Source: an uncultured Oscillospiraceae bacterium (GTDB taxonomy: Bacteria; Bacillota; Clostridia; Oscillospirales; Acutalibacteraceae). Taken from it: a stretch of DNA of 40,285 bases. The notes under the pieces were generated by a model. The model did no database searches, had not been told where the DNA came from, and saw nothing but the letters and a program-made list of their open reading frames with translations. The number at the start of each line of letters is the position of its first letter. The first letter of the stretch is position 1. The stretch is from contig CABTZO010000004.1 of the NCBI GenBank assembly GCA_902489335.1, positions 1 to 40,285 of the forward strand. The letters run 5' to 3'. Shown here in pieces: positions 8,962 to 16,372 of the stretch. The translations under genes and the position numbers were made by a program.

Positions 8962-10152
8962 ATGTCTGCAGCAAATGGTTCATCTAAAAAATTACATTCG
9001 GGACAAGTCGCAGGTAGATTAGGCATAATAGCCCTTCCCGGATGTGAAGATTTTGCAAAAAAGGTCGATAAATATATTGTCAATTGGCGAAATGAAATGC
9101 TCAATGAAGAGACAAACTCTCTCTTATATGAAGGATATTACAGAGACACATATTTAATAGATATTAGCTTACCGAGATTCGGAACCGGCGAAGCAAAGGC
9201 AGTTGTTAATCAATCAGTCAGAGGATATGATATCTTCATATTGATTGATGCTTTTAATTATAATGAAACTTTCACCATGCATGGTATGGAAGTTCCTATG
9301 TCTCCCGATGATCATTTTAACAATTTAAAGAGAGTAATTGCCGCAATGGCAGGAAAAGCTAACAGAATAACTGTAATAATGCCGATGCTCTACGAAGGAA
9401 GACAGCACCGCAGAGCTTCAAGAGAATCATTAGACTGTGCAATTGCATTAAACGAACTTTGTAATGTATATAATGTAGACGGAATATTGACGGTTGATGC
9501 TCATGATGCAAGAGTCCAAAACGCAATACCTCTAAAAGGCTTCGAAAATGTATCACCTGTTTATCAGATGATTAAAGCTTTTGTGAAAAATGTAGACAAT
9601 CTTAACTTAGATAAAGAACACACAATAATCGTATCTCCTGACGAGGGCGGAATGTCAAGATGTATTTACTATGCTACTGTTTTAGGCTTGGACGTGGGAA
9701 TGTTCTACAAAAGACGCGATTATTCAACAATAATTAACGGAAGAAATCCTATAATTTCTCACTCTTTCTTAGGTGATGATGTCAGAGGTATGGACGTTAT
9801 GGTTGTTGACGATATGATTTCTTCAGGCGATTCAATGATTGAAGTTGCTTCAAAGCTCAAAGAAAAAGGTGCAAAGAGAATTTTCATTTTCTCATCTTTC
9901 GGTATATTTTGCGATGGCTTGGCTTCTTTTGACAAAGCCTATGATGAAGGAATAATAACTAAAGTATTTACAACAAATCTTATTTATCGTTCGGATGAAC
10001 TCAAATCTAAACCTTGGTATGTGGAAGTTGATATGTCAAAATATATCGCCTATTTCATAGACAATATTAACAACGAACATTCAATAGCTAAACTTCTCAA
10101 TCCTGTTGACAGAATAAATAATTTCTTGAAGAAAAACGGATTAAAAGACTAA
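8962..10152 (+). CDS. prs: Ribose-phosphate pyrophosphokinase (long form)
   Basis: Makes 5-phosphoribosyl-1-pyrophosphate from ribose 5-phosphate and ATP, the precursor of purines, pyrimidines, NAD, His and Trp. The PRPP-binding loop is clear in DVMVVDDMISSGDSM (about residues 276-290). An N-terminal PRPP-synthetase domain carries the YEGRQHRRA flexible-loop region and the VDAHDARVQNA region. At 396 residues it is about 80 longer than classical Prs (around 315), with extra sequence at the N-terminus and in the middle. Long forms occur in Clostridia. GGAGG precedes the ATG. The stop overlaps the convergent ligA stop by four bases. Confidence 0.88.
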   Translation: MSAANGSSKKLHSGQVAGRLGIIALPGCEDFAKKVDKYIVNWRNEMLNEETNSLLYEGYYRDTYLIDISLPRFGTGEAKAVVNQSVRGYDIFILIDAFNYNETFTMHGMEVPMSPDDHFNNLKRVIAAMAGKANRITVIMPMLYEGRQHRRASRESLDCAIALNELCNVYNVDGILTVDAHDARVQNAIPLKGFENVSPVYQMIKAFVKNVDNLNLDKEHTIIVSPDEGGMSRCIYYATVLGLDVGMFYKRRDYSTIINGRNPIISHSFLGDDVRGMDVMVVDDMISSGDSMIEVASKLKEKGAKRIFIFSSFGIFCDGLASFDKAYDEGIITKVFTTNLIYRSDELKSKPWYVEVDMSKYIAYFIDNINNEHSIAKLLNPVDRINNFLKKNGLKD

Positions 10153-12125
10153 GAAAGCATTTGTAAAAATTCTGCTTCACCTATCTTTTTTATTCCAAGT
10201 TCATCTGCTTTTCTTTCTTTAGATCCTGCATCTTCTCCGACAATTACATAATCTGTGTTTTTTGAGACGGATGATGAAACTTTCCCCGAATTATCTTCAA
10301 TAAGTTTTTTCATTTCGTCTCTTGAATATGTGGGAAGTTTTCCGGTAATAACAAACTTCAGACCCTTAAGTTTTTCAGAATTTATAACATTTCCATAATT
10401 CATATTAAGTCCGAATTCTTTAAGTCTGTCTATAAGTTCTTTATTTTCAGTCAAATAAAAAAACTTTTTAACGCTGTCTCCCGTTATGCTTCCTATTCCC
10501 TCAATCTGCGACAACTCTTCCGTTGTCGCTTTTATTATTTCATCCATACTTCCAAAGTGTTCGGCAATAATTTTTGCGGCTCTTTGACCTACATAGTTTA
10601 TTCCCAAAGCGTTTAGCAAAGATGACAAGTCTTTTTTCTTGGATTCTTCTATTGCCTTTATTAAATTATCCGCCGATTTATCGGCAAATCTCTCAAGTTT
10701 TAACAAATCTTCCTTTTTGATTTCATATAAATCCGAAGGAGATTTCACAAGACCGCTGTCAACTAAAAGTTTTACTGTCTGTTCCCCCATTCCGTCAATA
10801 TCCATTCCATTCTTTTCACAAAAATGGATTATGTTATATAAAAGTCTTGACGGGCATGAAAGATTTTCACATCTAACCGCACTCATATTTTCATCACGAA
10901 GGACAACAGATCCACATGACGGACAGATCTTAGGATATATAAAATAATCTTTGTCGTCAGAATAATCTAAATTTGAAACAATTTCGGGTATTATTTCCCC
11001 GGCTTTTCTGATTGTGACTCTGTCGCCTATTTGCAGTCTTCTGTCTTTTATGTAATCTTCGTTATGCAAGACAGCTCTAGACACCGTAGATCCGGAAATA
11101 AAAACAGGTTCTAAAACGGCAGTAGGCGTTAAAACCCCCGTTCTTCCGACATTTATTTCTATATCAATAATTTTTGTCTCTTTTTCTTCCGGTTTATACT
11201 TAAATGCTACCGCCCACTTTGGATGTTTTGAAGTTGCACCTAAAGTTCGTCTGATTTCAAGATTATCTACTTTAACTACTGCTCCGTCGATATCAAAAGG
11301 TAGGCTCTGACGCATTGTTCCGATTTTTTCTATTTGTTCAATAATTTCTTCGTTTGTTTTGCATTTCTTATATCCGTCTATGACAGGAAAACCTAAGCTT
11401 TTCATTTCTTCCAAAGATTCAAAGTGGGTTTCAAAAACTTTGTTTTCGATATCCTGAACATTGAATATAAAAATATCAAGTTTTCTTGACTTTGTTACTT
11501 TACTATCCTTTTGTCTCAAAGAACCGGCTGCAGCATTTCTCGGATTCTTAAACGGATCTACATCATTTTTTATTTGTTCTTTTACAAGTTCATCAAAAAC
11601 TGATTTTTTCATATAAACTTCGCCGCGAACTTCAAGTCTACCGTCTTTGAAATCAATAGAATTCGGAATGCTGTCAATAGTTCTTAAATTAGCGGTAACA
11701 TTTTCTCCGACATCACCGTTTCCGCGAGTTGATCCGACTGATAAAACTCCGTTATTATATAAAAGCGAACAAGAAAGCCCGTCAATCTTTGGTTCAACAA
11801 CAAAATCAAGATTTTTATATTCTTCTCTCAGTTTATCAATAAATTCGAGAACTTCATCATAAGAAAATACATCTTTTAGGCTGTCCATTCTAACTCTGTG
11901 AACGACGGGAGAAAAAAGTGCAGATGCTTCTCCGCCCACATTTTCCGTAGGAGAACTTTCGGTTACATATTCTGGATATTCTTTTTCTAAATCTTCAAGT
12001 TCTCTGTATAATTTGTCATATTCGAAGTCCGAAATCGACGGATTGTCCTTATTATAATATTCATCCGAATATTTTTTTATAAGCTCTTTTAATTTGATTA
12101 TTCTGTTTTTTATATCTTCTGACAT
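10149..12125 (-). CDS. ligA: NAD-dependent DNA ligase LigA
   Basis: Seals nicks in duplex DNA during replication and repair using NAD+. It has 658 residues from the chosen start. The domain order is normal: NMN-binding Ia domain (1-70), adenylation domain with the catalytic lysine in EPKIDG (K113), OB fold (about 310-390), four-cysteine zinc finger (CPSCG...CENLSCP), helix-hairpin-helix repeats (about 430-570) and a C-terminal BRCT domain (LKGLKFVITGKLPTYSR...). I prefer the ATG at 12125, six bases after GGAG. An in-frame TTG at 12140 lies upstream of that ribosome site and would be a poor start. Confidence 0.97.
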   Translation of the reverse strand: MSEDIKNRIIKLKELIKKYSDEYYNKDNPSISDFEYDKLYRELEDLEKEYPEYVTESSPTENVGGEASALFSPVVHRVRMDSLKDVFSYDEVLEFIDKLREEYKNLDFVVEPKIDGLSCSLLYNNGVLSVGSTRGNGDVGENVTANLRTIDSIPNSIDFKDGRLEVRGEVYMKKSVFDELVKEQIKNDVDPFKNPRNAAAGSLRQKDSKVTKSRKLDIFIFNVQDIENKVFETHFESLEEMKSLGFPVIDGYKKCKTNEEIIEQIEKIGTMRQSLPFDIDGAVVKVDNLEIRRTLGATSKHPKWAVAFKYKPEEKETKIIDIEINVGRTGVLTPTAVLEPVFISGSTVSRAVLHNEDYIKDRRLQIGDRVTIRKAGEIIPEIVSNLDYSDDKDYFIYPKICPSCGSVVLRDENMSAVRCENLSCPSRLLYNIIHFCEKNGMDIDGMGEQTVKLLVDSGLVKSPSDLYEIKKEDLLKLERFADKSADNLIKAIEESKKKDLSSLLNALGINYVGQRAAKIIAEHFGSMDEIIKATTEELSQIEGIGSITGDSVKKFFYLTENKELIDRLKEFGLNMNYGNVINSEKLKGLKFVITGKLPTYSRDEMKKLIEDNSGKVSSSVSKNTDYVIVGEDAGSKERKADELGIKKIGEAEFLQMLS

Positions 12126-12270
12126 GAGTATCTCCAACAAAAATTATTTGAATCTAATTATAGATTAAATCAAAAAATTTATAAAGTAAAATATAATTAC
12201 ATATAGCGCCGTTTAACCTTATTATATTATTTCATTAACCGTCAATTCTCTATTTATCGGTAGACCGAAG
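12126..12270. other. AT-rich non-coding spacer upstream of ligA
   Basis: About 145 bases of AT-rich sequence with no supportable gene on either strand. It separates ligA from the dyad-repeat block and presumably carries the ligA promoter. On the minus strand I could not identify a -10/-35 pair with confidence. Confidence 0.4.
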
Positions 12271-12398
12271 TACCCGGGATTAATAATCCCGGGCTACCGG
12301 AGAGGAGGAAAATTACGGTCGATGTTTCGGGCATTCCAAGGCGCGCCACACCGTAGAGAACTATTATCAACCGCCCGTGCCGCTTTTCAAACAAATTA
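12271..12398. repeat. Intergenic repeat unit, copy A
   Basis: Starts with a perfect dyad, cccgggatt-aat-aatcccggg (12273-12293). It continues with ttacggtcgatgtttcgg (12313-12330), a variable GC-rich stretch and the motif attatcaaccgcccg. The same blocks recur in the same order in copy B exactly 150 bases later. No open frame spans it. GC content is well above the surrounding sequence, which suggests an inserted element rather than eroded coding DNA. Confidence 0.75.
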
Positions 12399-12420
12399 TT
12401 TATTTGTATATAAACTTATG

Positions 12421-12558
12421 TACCCGGGATTAATAATCCCGGGCTAACATGTGAGGGAAATTACGGTCGATGTTTCGGAAATTTCAAGGTATGCCCCACT
12501 CCACTGTAGCGAGCGATTATCCCCATCCACCGTAGCGGGCGATTATCAATCGCCCGAA
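12421..12558. repeat. Intergenic repeat unit, copy B
   Basis: Identical dyad (12423-12443), then the shared 18-base block at 12461-12478. Two sub-repeats follow: ccactgtagcgagcgattat and ccaccgtagcgggcgattat. The second ends in its own hairpin, cgggcgatt-atc-aatcgcccg (12536-12556). That hairpin differs by a one-base deletion and one flanking base from the terminator stem downstream of the P-type ATPase at 37704-37721. Confidence 0.75.
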
Positions 12559-12579
12559 CATGTTTGTCGGTAAATTGAT

Positions 12580-12607
12580 GAACCGGGGGGTTGGTAACCC
12601 TCGGCTA
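12580..12607. repeat. Degenerate dyad, copy C of the repeat family
   Basis: Imperfect dyad ccgggggg-ttggtaaccctcgg followed by ctaac, the same trailing bases as after dyad B. It resembles the inverted form seen at positions 3-25. A short hairpin aagggt...accctt (12613-12630) follows it, directly before the flavodoxin terminator. Confidence 0.55.
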
Positions 12608-12641
12608 ACGTTAAGGGTTGGTCTACCCTTTAATGTCTAAA

Positions 12642-12669
12642 AAAACGATTCCCTTTTGGGAATCGTTTT
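12642..12669 (-). terminator. Terminator of the ferritin-DUF3793-flavodoxin operon
   Basis: Twelve-base-pair perfect stem aaaacgattccc / gggaatcgtttt with a four-base loop. It gives a run of seven T on the minus strand (complement of a-run 12639-12645). It lies 13 bases beyond the flavodoxin stop codon. Confidence 0.88.
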
Positions 12670-12682
12670 AGAATAAAAATTG

Positions 12683-13105
12683 TTACGCTAAATTTTTGCC
12701 AAATTCAATACAGTCTAAGATACCTTGTTCATCGGGAGCATCATTACAGATTAGACTTTCTTGAATAAGATTTGCATTAGCATTTTTGCAAACTTCTTCC
12801 CAAGATCTCATCCACTCTCCGTCTCCCCAACCGTAAGAACCGAAAAGAGCAATATCTTTTCCGCCTAAATTAGGTTGACAGCTCTCAAACATAGGTGAAA
12901 ATTCTGTTTCTTCAAGCTCTTCGTCTCCCATTGACGGACAACCAAAAGCAATAACATCATAGTTGTCGAGATCAGCGGAATTAAAATCTGAAGCTTCAAA
13001 AACATCGATTTTTGCTCCGGCCTCTTCTGCGCCTTTTTGTATTTGTTCTGCCATAGCTTTTGTGTTTCCGGTACCTGACCAATAAACGATAGCAATATTT
13101 TTCAT
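12683..13105 (-). CDS. Flavodoxin
   Basis: Small FMN-binding electron carrier that commonly substitutes for ferredoxin when iron is scarce. It has 140 residues, typical of short-chain flavodoxins. The FMN phosphate loop is YWSGTGNTKAMA (residues 8-19). An aromatic-containing FMN loop is seen in FGSYGWGDGEWM, and DVIAFGCPSMGDEELEE forms the other flank of the flavin site. The ATG at 13105 has GGA seven bases upstream. An in-frame upstream codon six residues earlier lacks a ribosome site. It is third in an operon behind ferritin and DUF3793, so it probably shares their iron-responsive promoter. Confidence 0.93.
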   Translation of the reverse strand: MKNIAIVYWSGTGNTKAMAEQIQKGAEEAGAKIDVFEASDFNSADLDNYDVIAFGCPSMGDEELEETEFSPMFESCQPNLGGKDIALFGSYGWGDGEWMRSWEEVCKNANANLIQESLICNDAPDEQGILDCIEFGKNLA

Positions 13106-13115
13106 ATGTTTCCTT

Positions 13116-13679
13116 TCAAGCACATATTCGTTTTTTTACACAGAGTTCTTCTATTGAAACACCTCTTTTATATCTTAAAATCAATTGTTCTCTGCATTTT
13201 TTATATTTTTCAAATAGTTTAATTGAATCTTCAACGTCGGAATAAACTTTCCAACAACCTGCGCACTTATAATTTTTTGCTCTGTTTTGTATGAAACCTA
13301 AAACATCATCGGGAGGATAGCCTAAAAAAAGTCCAAACTCATGGGGGAATTCTTGCCAATCTGAAAGTCTGTTTTTTAAACATTTAATGCAACACTTAAA
13401 ATCCGAATTGGGATAACCACAGTCACATAAAATATCGCAGGCTTTTTTATTCTTAAGTTCCGCCTTAACCAAAAACGGTCGATATAAATAAATCAAAGCC
13501 CTGTTCTGATTAAAGTTTAGCGGGATTGCAATTACTCCTTTTTCCCTGAGTTTAATATTTAGATTTCTCAAAGCTGAAATGAGTTCGCGTTTTTTACAAA
13601 ATTCACAACTGAAAGCATTTGCCGATTTTATACCGGCAAGAGTCGGTGCACAACATTCAACGACTAATTCTTCAAACAT
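13116..13679 (-). CDS. DUF3793 family protein (cysteine-rich, function unknown)
   Basis: Recognised by the opening MFEELVVECCAPTLAGIKSANAFSC and the core FPHEFGLFLGYPPDDVLGFI, both characteristic of DUF3793. The 187-residue protein has many cysteines: a CC pair at 9-10, CEFC, CDILCDCGYPN, CCIKC and CAGCWKVY. This suggests a metal, Fe-S or redox role, which is unproven. There is no signal peptide or membrane helix. The start is two bases after the ferritin stop with no strong ribosome site, so translation is probably coupled. DUF3793 next to a flavodoxin is, as I recall, a recurrent Clostridia arrangement. Here it is sandwiched between ferritin and flavodoxin. Confidence 0.85.
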   Translation of the reverse strand: MFEELVVECCAPTLAGIKSANAFSCEFCKKRELISALRNLNIKLREKGVIAIPLNFNQNRALIYLYRPFLVKAELKNKKACDILCDCGYPNSDFKCCIKCLKNRLSDWQEFPHEFGLFLGYPPDDVLGFIQNRAKNYKCAGCWKVYSDVEDSIKLFEKYKKCREQLILRYKRGVSIEELCVKKRICA

Positions 13680-13681
13680 TA

Positions 13682-14164
13682 TTATTTAGAAGATAATTCC
13701 TTGTCTACGATCATTCTGGCTGCAAGATTATCACAAGCTAATGTAAAGTTGTCAACAATTTCTCTCGCTAAATCTTCCTCTTCGATTTGTTCTTCAATAA
13801 ACTGATGCATAAATATTTCTGTTGCATAGTCATCTTCATTTTTTGAAACATCGTGAATATCGAAAATTCTCTTTGTAACTTGCATTTCATGTTCTAAAAC
13901 TATTTTTGCAACTTCAACAGGTTCCATATCGGAAAATTCTTCCATATGAATATCTTTGAGAGTAGGTTTAACTCCTCTTTTATGCATATAGTCGATGAAT
14001 TGCTTTGCGTGATCCAATTCTTCTTCATAGTGTTTAGCAAGAAAAGCTGAGTATCCCTTATAATTTTTTTCTTCCATTAATAAAGATAAATTTAAATATA
14101 TATAAGCTGAATAAAGCTCAAAATTTATCTGTTCATTTAATGCTTCAATAACTTTCTTTTCCAT
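13682..14164 (-). CDS. ftnA: Non-heme ferritin
   Basis: Iron-storage cage subunit that oxidises Fe2+ and stores it as a ferric mineral. It has 160 residues, a four-helix bundle. The ferroxidase ligands of E. coli FtnA are all present one position earlier: E16, E49, H52, E93, Q126 and E129. There is no heme-ligand methionine pattern of bacterioferritin. GAGG lies eight bases before the ATG. It is first in the operon ftn-DUF3793-flavodoxin, behind a strong promoter whose start region is covered by a DtxR/IdeR-like box, so iron control is likely. Confidence 0.95.
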   Translation of the reverse strand: MEKKVIEALNEQINFELYSAYIYLNLSLLMEEKNYKGYSAFLAKHYEEELDHAKQFIDYMHKRGVKPTLKDIHMEEFSDMEPVEVAKIVLEHEMQVTKRIFDIHDVSKNEDDYATEIFMHQFIEEQIEEEDLAREIVDNFTLACDNLAARMIVDKELSSK

Positions 14165-14188
14165 TAGAATACCTCTTTCATATTTTTA

Positions 14189-14207
14189 TTAAGTTAGCCT
14201 TAACTAA
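14189..14207. promoter_or_regulatory. DtxR/IdeR-family iron box over the ferritin transcription start
   Basis: The 19-base sequence TTAAGTTAGCCTTAACTAA matches the published IdeR/DtxR consensus TTAGGTTAGSCTAACCTAA at 16 of 19 positions and is itself a near-palindrome (agttag...ctaact). It lies immediately downstream of the -10 element, at about +2 to +20 of the ferritin transcript. From that position a bound repressor would block initiation. Which DtxR-family protein (iron- or manganese-sensing) uses it cannot be told here. Confidence 0.65.
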
Positions 14208-14215
14208 CTATTTAC

Positions 14216-14243
14216 ATTATACATAAGTTTTCAAAAAAATCAA
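14216..14243 (-). promoter_or_regulatory. Promoter of the ferritin operon
   Basis: On the minus strand, TTGATT (14238-14243), a 16-base spacer and a perfect TATAAT (14216-14221). The expected start point is near 14209, directly before the iron box, and the ferritin ATG is 51 bases downstream of the -10. Confidence 0.72.
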
Positions 14244-14313
14244 TCCTTTAATTTGATATAAAATTTCATTGTTTTATGTATATTTTTAATTTTATAATCC
14301 GCTATTTCACGGC

Positions 14314-14342
14314 GTGACGCTTTTTAATATCTATGTTATAAT
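14314..14342 (+). promoter_or_regulatory. Candidate promoter of coaX-ECF
   Basis: GTGACG (14314-14319), a 17-base spacer and TATAAT (14337-14342). A second TATAAT at 14366-14371 with a weaker TTCAAA 17 bases upstream could act as an additional promoter closer to the coaX ATG. Confidence 0.5.
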
Positions 14343-14394
14343 TTCAAAGTTATTATTTATTCTTTTATAATATGATTTAATAAAGGAGACATTA

Positions 14395-15162
14395 ATGATT
14401 TTAGTATCAGACATCGGGAATTCAAACATAACAATAGGAATTTTTGAAGACGACGAATTGATTATGAACGCACGAATAAACACTGATAAGAATTATACGA
14501 TTGACCAATTTGCCGTAACATATTATGAGATTCTAAAAATAAACAAAATTGATATAGAAAAAATTGAAGGTTCAATAATAAGCTCAGTTGTTCCGGAAAT
14601 TACTTTGTCGATAAAAAAAGCTATTGAAATTGTAACAAATTCGATTTCTCTGATTGTAGGTCCGGGAATTAAAACAGGACTGAATATTTTAATTGATGAT
14701 CCCGCAGAACTCGGTGCCGACTTTGTAATAGCTTCTGTCGCAATCAAGAAAAAATATCCCCTTCCTTGTATCTGCTATGATTTAGGCACAGCCACGAAAA
14801 TTTTTATCGTCGACAAAGACGGCGCCTTCATCGGAGGCGCAATTGCACCCGGAGTCAAAGTTTCTCTGAACGCACTTTCGTCTAACACTTCTCTTCTCCC
14901 CTATATCGGGCTTGATATTCCAAAAAAATATATAGGAAAAAATACTTCGGAGTGTATGCTTTCCGGTTCAGTTTTAGGAACTATTGCAATGCTCAAGGAG
15001 CTAAAGTTTAAAATGCAAAAAGAACTTAACGAAGAATTTAAGACTTCAGTGATAACCGGAGGTTTAGCATCAAGAGAGCTTGCAAAATATATTGATAAAG
15101 ATTTAGTCTATAATGAGAATCTTCTGTTAGAAGGTCTCAATGAAATATACTTGAAAAATTAA
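14395..15162 (+). CDS. coaX: Type III pantothenate kinase
   Basis: Phosphorylates pantothenate, the first step of coenzyme A synthesis. It has 255 residues. ASKHA-fold motifs are visible: phosphate loop SDIGNSNITIG (5-15), substrate motif GADF (107-110) with the catalytic aspartate D109, DLGTAT (129-134), and IGGAIAPGVKVS (147-157). Two positions differ from the commonest CoaX pattern: F110 stands where GADR has arginine, and K135 follows DLGTAT where a threonine is usual. All other motifs are intact, so I still call it functional. AAAGGAG precedes the ATG. Its stop abuts the next frame, consistent with an operon with the ECF transporter. Confidence 0.92.
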   Translation: MILVSDIGNSNITIGIFEDDELIMNARINTDKNYTIDQFAVTYYEILKINKIDIEKIEGSIISSVVPEITLSIKKAIEIVTNSISLIVGPGIKTGLNILIDDPAELGADFVIASVAIKKKYPLPCICYDLGTATKIFIVDKDGAFIGGAIAPGVKVSLNALSSNTSLLPYIGLDIPKKYIGKNTSECMLSGSVLGTIAMLKELKFKMQKELNEEFKTSVITGGLASRELAKYIDKDLVYNENLLLEGLNEIYLKN

Positions 15163-15206
15163 TGATTTATGCGCCGTATCTTACGAACGACAGCAAGGAG
15201 GAAATT

Positions 15207-15833
15207 ATGAAAGAAAGAAAATCGAAAAGTCAGACTTTGAAAACCGTTAAACTTACTCAGCTGGCATTTTTAATCGCAGTTATTATCCTCATGACCTTTA
15301 CTCCAATAGGATACATACCAATCGGACCTTTAAAAATCACTTTGCTTTTACTGCCCGTTGTTTTGGGAGCTATTTTACTCGGACCGTCCGGCGGTACGAT
15401 TTGCGGATTGGCCTTTGGCTTATCAAGTTTTATAACCTGCTTTACGGGTGATGCCTTTGGTGGAGCCTTGGTTTCAATAAACCCCTTTTATACTTTTATA
15501 ACCTGTGTTGTTACAAGAACAGTTATGGGTTATTTGACAGGCCTTTTATTTAAGAAAATAAAAAAAGATGAGAAGACTTTACCTCTCATCTTAACTTCAG
15601 CCACCGGAGTTTGTCTAAACACATTTTTGTTTATGGGTGCAATTATTTTATTTTTCAGAAATGCGCCCGTTGTCACGGGTTGGATGAAATCACTGGGTGC
15701 AAATAATTTATTTACTTTTCTGATTCTTGCAGTCGGTGTTAACTTTTTAGTTGAACTTCTCGTCACCGTGATTTTATCGGTTGCAATTTCAAAAGCTATG
15801 TTTAAAGCCTTTAACAACCAAAAGACTAATTAG
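15207..15833 (+). CDS. ECF transporter S component, probably pantothenate (PanT-like)
   Basis: Membrane substrate-binding subunit of an energy-coupling-factor vitamin importer. It has 208 residues and about six hydrophobic helices, starting after a basic N-terminus (MKERKSKSQTLKTVKLTQLAF). GPLKITLLLLPVVLGAILLGPSGG is a typical S-component loop and helix. The partner EcfA/EcfT genes are not in the window. The neighbour coaX, 44 bases upstream, suggests pantothenate as substrate, but this is inferred from context only. I chose the ATG at 15207 because AAGGAGG sits six bases before it. A longer in-frame ATG at 15162 overlaps coaX and has no such site. Confidence 0.82.
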   Translation: MKERKSKSQTLKTVKLTQLAFLIAVIILMTFTPIGYIPIGPLKITLLLLPVVLGAILLGPSGGTICGLAFGLSSFITCFTGDAFGGALVSINPFYTFITCVVTRTVMGYLTGLLFKKIKKDEKTLPLILTSATGVCLNTFLFMGAIILFFRNAPVVTGWMKSLGANNLFTFLILAVGVNFLVELLVTVILSVAISKAMFKAFNNQKTN

Positions 15834-15839
15834 TCTTTT
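15820..15839. terminator. Palindrome over the convergent ECF/nrdR stops
   Basis: A perfect 20-base palindrome (aaaagactaa / ttagtctttt) centred on the two overlapping stop codons and followed by T-runs on both strands. It could act as a small bidirectional terminator. The weak AT stem makes this tentative. Confidence 0.45.
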
Positions 15840-16288
15840 TTGTTCTTTAATTTGACAATCTCTTCCATAAAAGTATCTATATCACTGAAATGTCTGTAAA
15901 CTGATGCAAACCTTACATAAGCAACTTCGTCCAATTTTTTTAACGATTCCATGACAAGTTCTCCAATCTGCGTGGAATGAACTTCTCTTTCAAGTGAGTT
16001 TTGCAATTTTGACTCTATATTGCTGACAACCTCTTCCATTTTTTTTGCAGAAACAGGTCTTTTTTCACAAGCTGCCATGATTCCTTTGAATAATTTATCC
16101 CTATCGAAAGGTTCACGAGAATTGTCCTTTTTTATTACTATGAGCGGAACGGATTCAACAATTTCATAGGTAGTAAACCTTTGTCCGCAATTTGTGCATT
16201 CTCTTCTGCGCCTAATCTTTGTTCCCTCATCAGTGGGTCGAGAATCAATTACTTTACTGTCAAGATTTGAGCAAAACGGGCATTTCAT
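15830..16288 (-). CDS. nrdR: Transcriptional repressor NrdR
   Basis: ATP/dATP-sensing repressor of ribonucleotide reductase genes. It has 152 residues. The N-terminal zinc ribbon has the four cysteines C3, C6, C31 and C34 (CPFC...CTNC) followed by GQRFTTYE. Residues about 49-139 form the ATP-cone (VIKKDNSREPFDRDKLFKGI). It is divergent from thyX across a 143-base region with repeated CATTGT motifs, and convergent with the ECF gene with a four-base overlap of stops. No ribonucleotide reductase gene is in the window. ThyX, another dNTP-supply enzyme, is the nearest plausible metabolic partner. Confidence 0.97.
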   Translation of the reverse strand: MKCPFCSNLDSKVIDSRPTDEGTKIRRRRECTNCGQRFTTYEIVESVPLIVIKKDNSREPFDRDKLFKGIMAACEKRPVSAKKMEEVVSNIESKLQNSLEREVHSTQIGELVMESLKKLDEVAYVRFASVYRHFSDIDTFMEEIVKLKNKKD

Positions 16289-16332
16289 ACAATCACTCCT
16301 ATATGGCGCAGATTTTTTATTTTTGTTTAAAT

Positions 16333-16372
16333 ATACAATATATTACATTGTATTGCATTGTTTACATTGTAT
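16333..16372. promoter_or_regulatory. Candidate operator between nrdR and thyX
   Basis: Three CATTGT hexamers start at 16346, 16356 and 16365, so they are spaced by 10 and 9 bases on one helix face. An inverted pair atacaat (16333-16339) and attgtat (16347-16353) overlaps the first. The pattern lies between two divergent genes. It does not convincingly match the published NrdR box, so the binding protein is unknown. Confidence 0.35.

Noticed and set aside
8880..9104. Small minus-strand frame over the prs start
   Set aside because: It is the antisense shadow of the prs promoter and N-terminus, with no ribosome site and no recognisable motif.
12141..12682. Remnant gene or pseudogene in the repeat block
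   Set aside because: All six frames are short, and the sequence is made of dyads and repeated modules rather than codon-like composition.
14189..14207. The ferritin operator read as a Fur box
   Set aside because: The sequence lacks the GATAAT-type hexamers of a Fur box and fits the DtxR/IdeR consensus at 16 of 19 positions.
16333..16372. Repeats between nrdR and thyX called as NrdR boxes
   Set aside because: No pair of 16-base ACAcwATATATwGTGT-like sites at the usual spacing could be seen. They are kept only as an unknown operator candidate.
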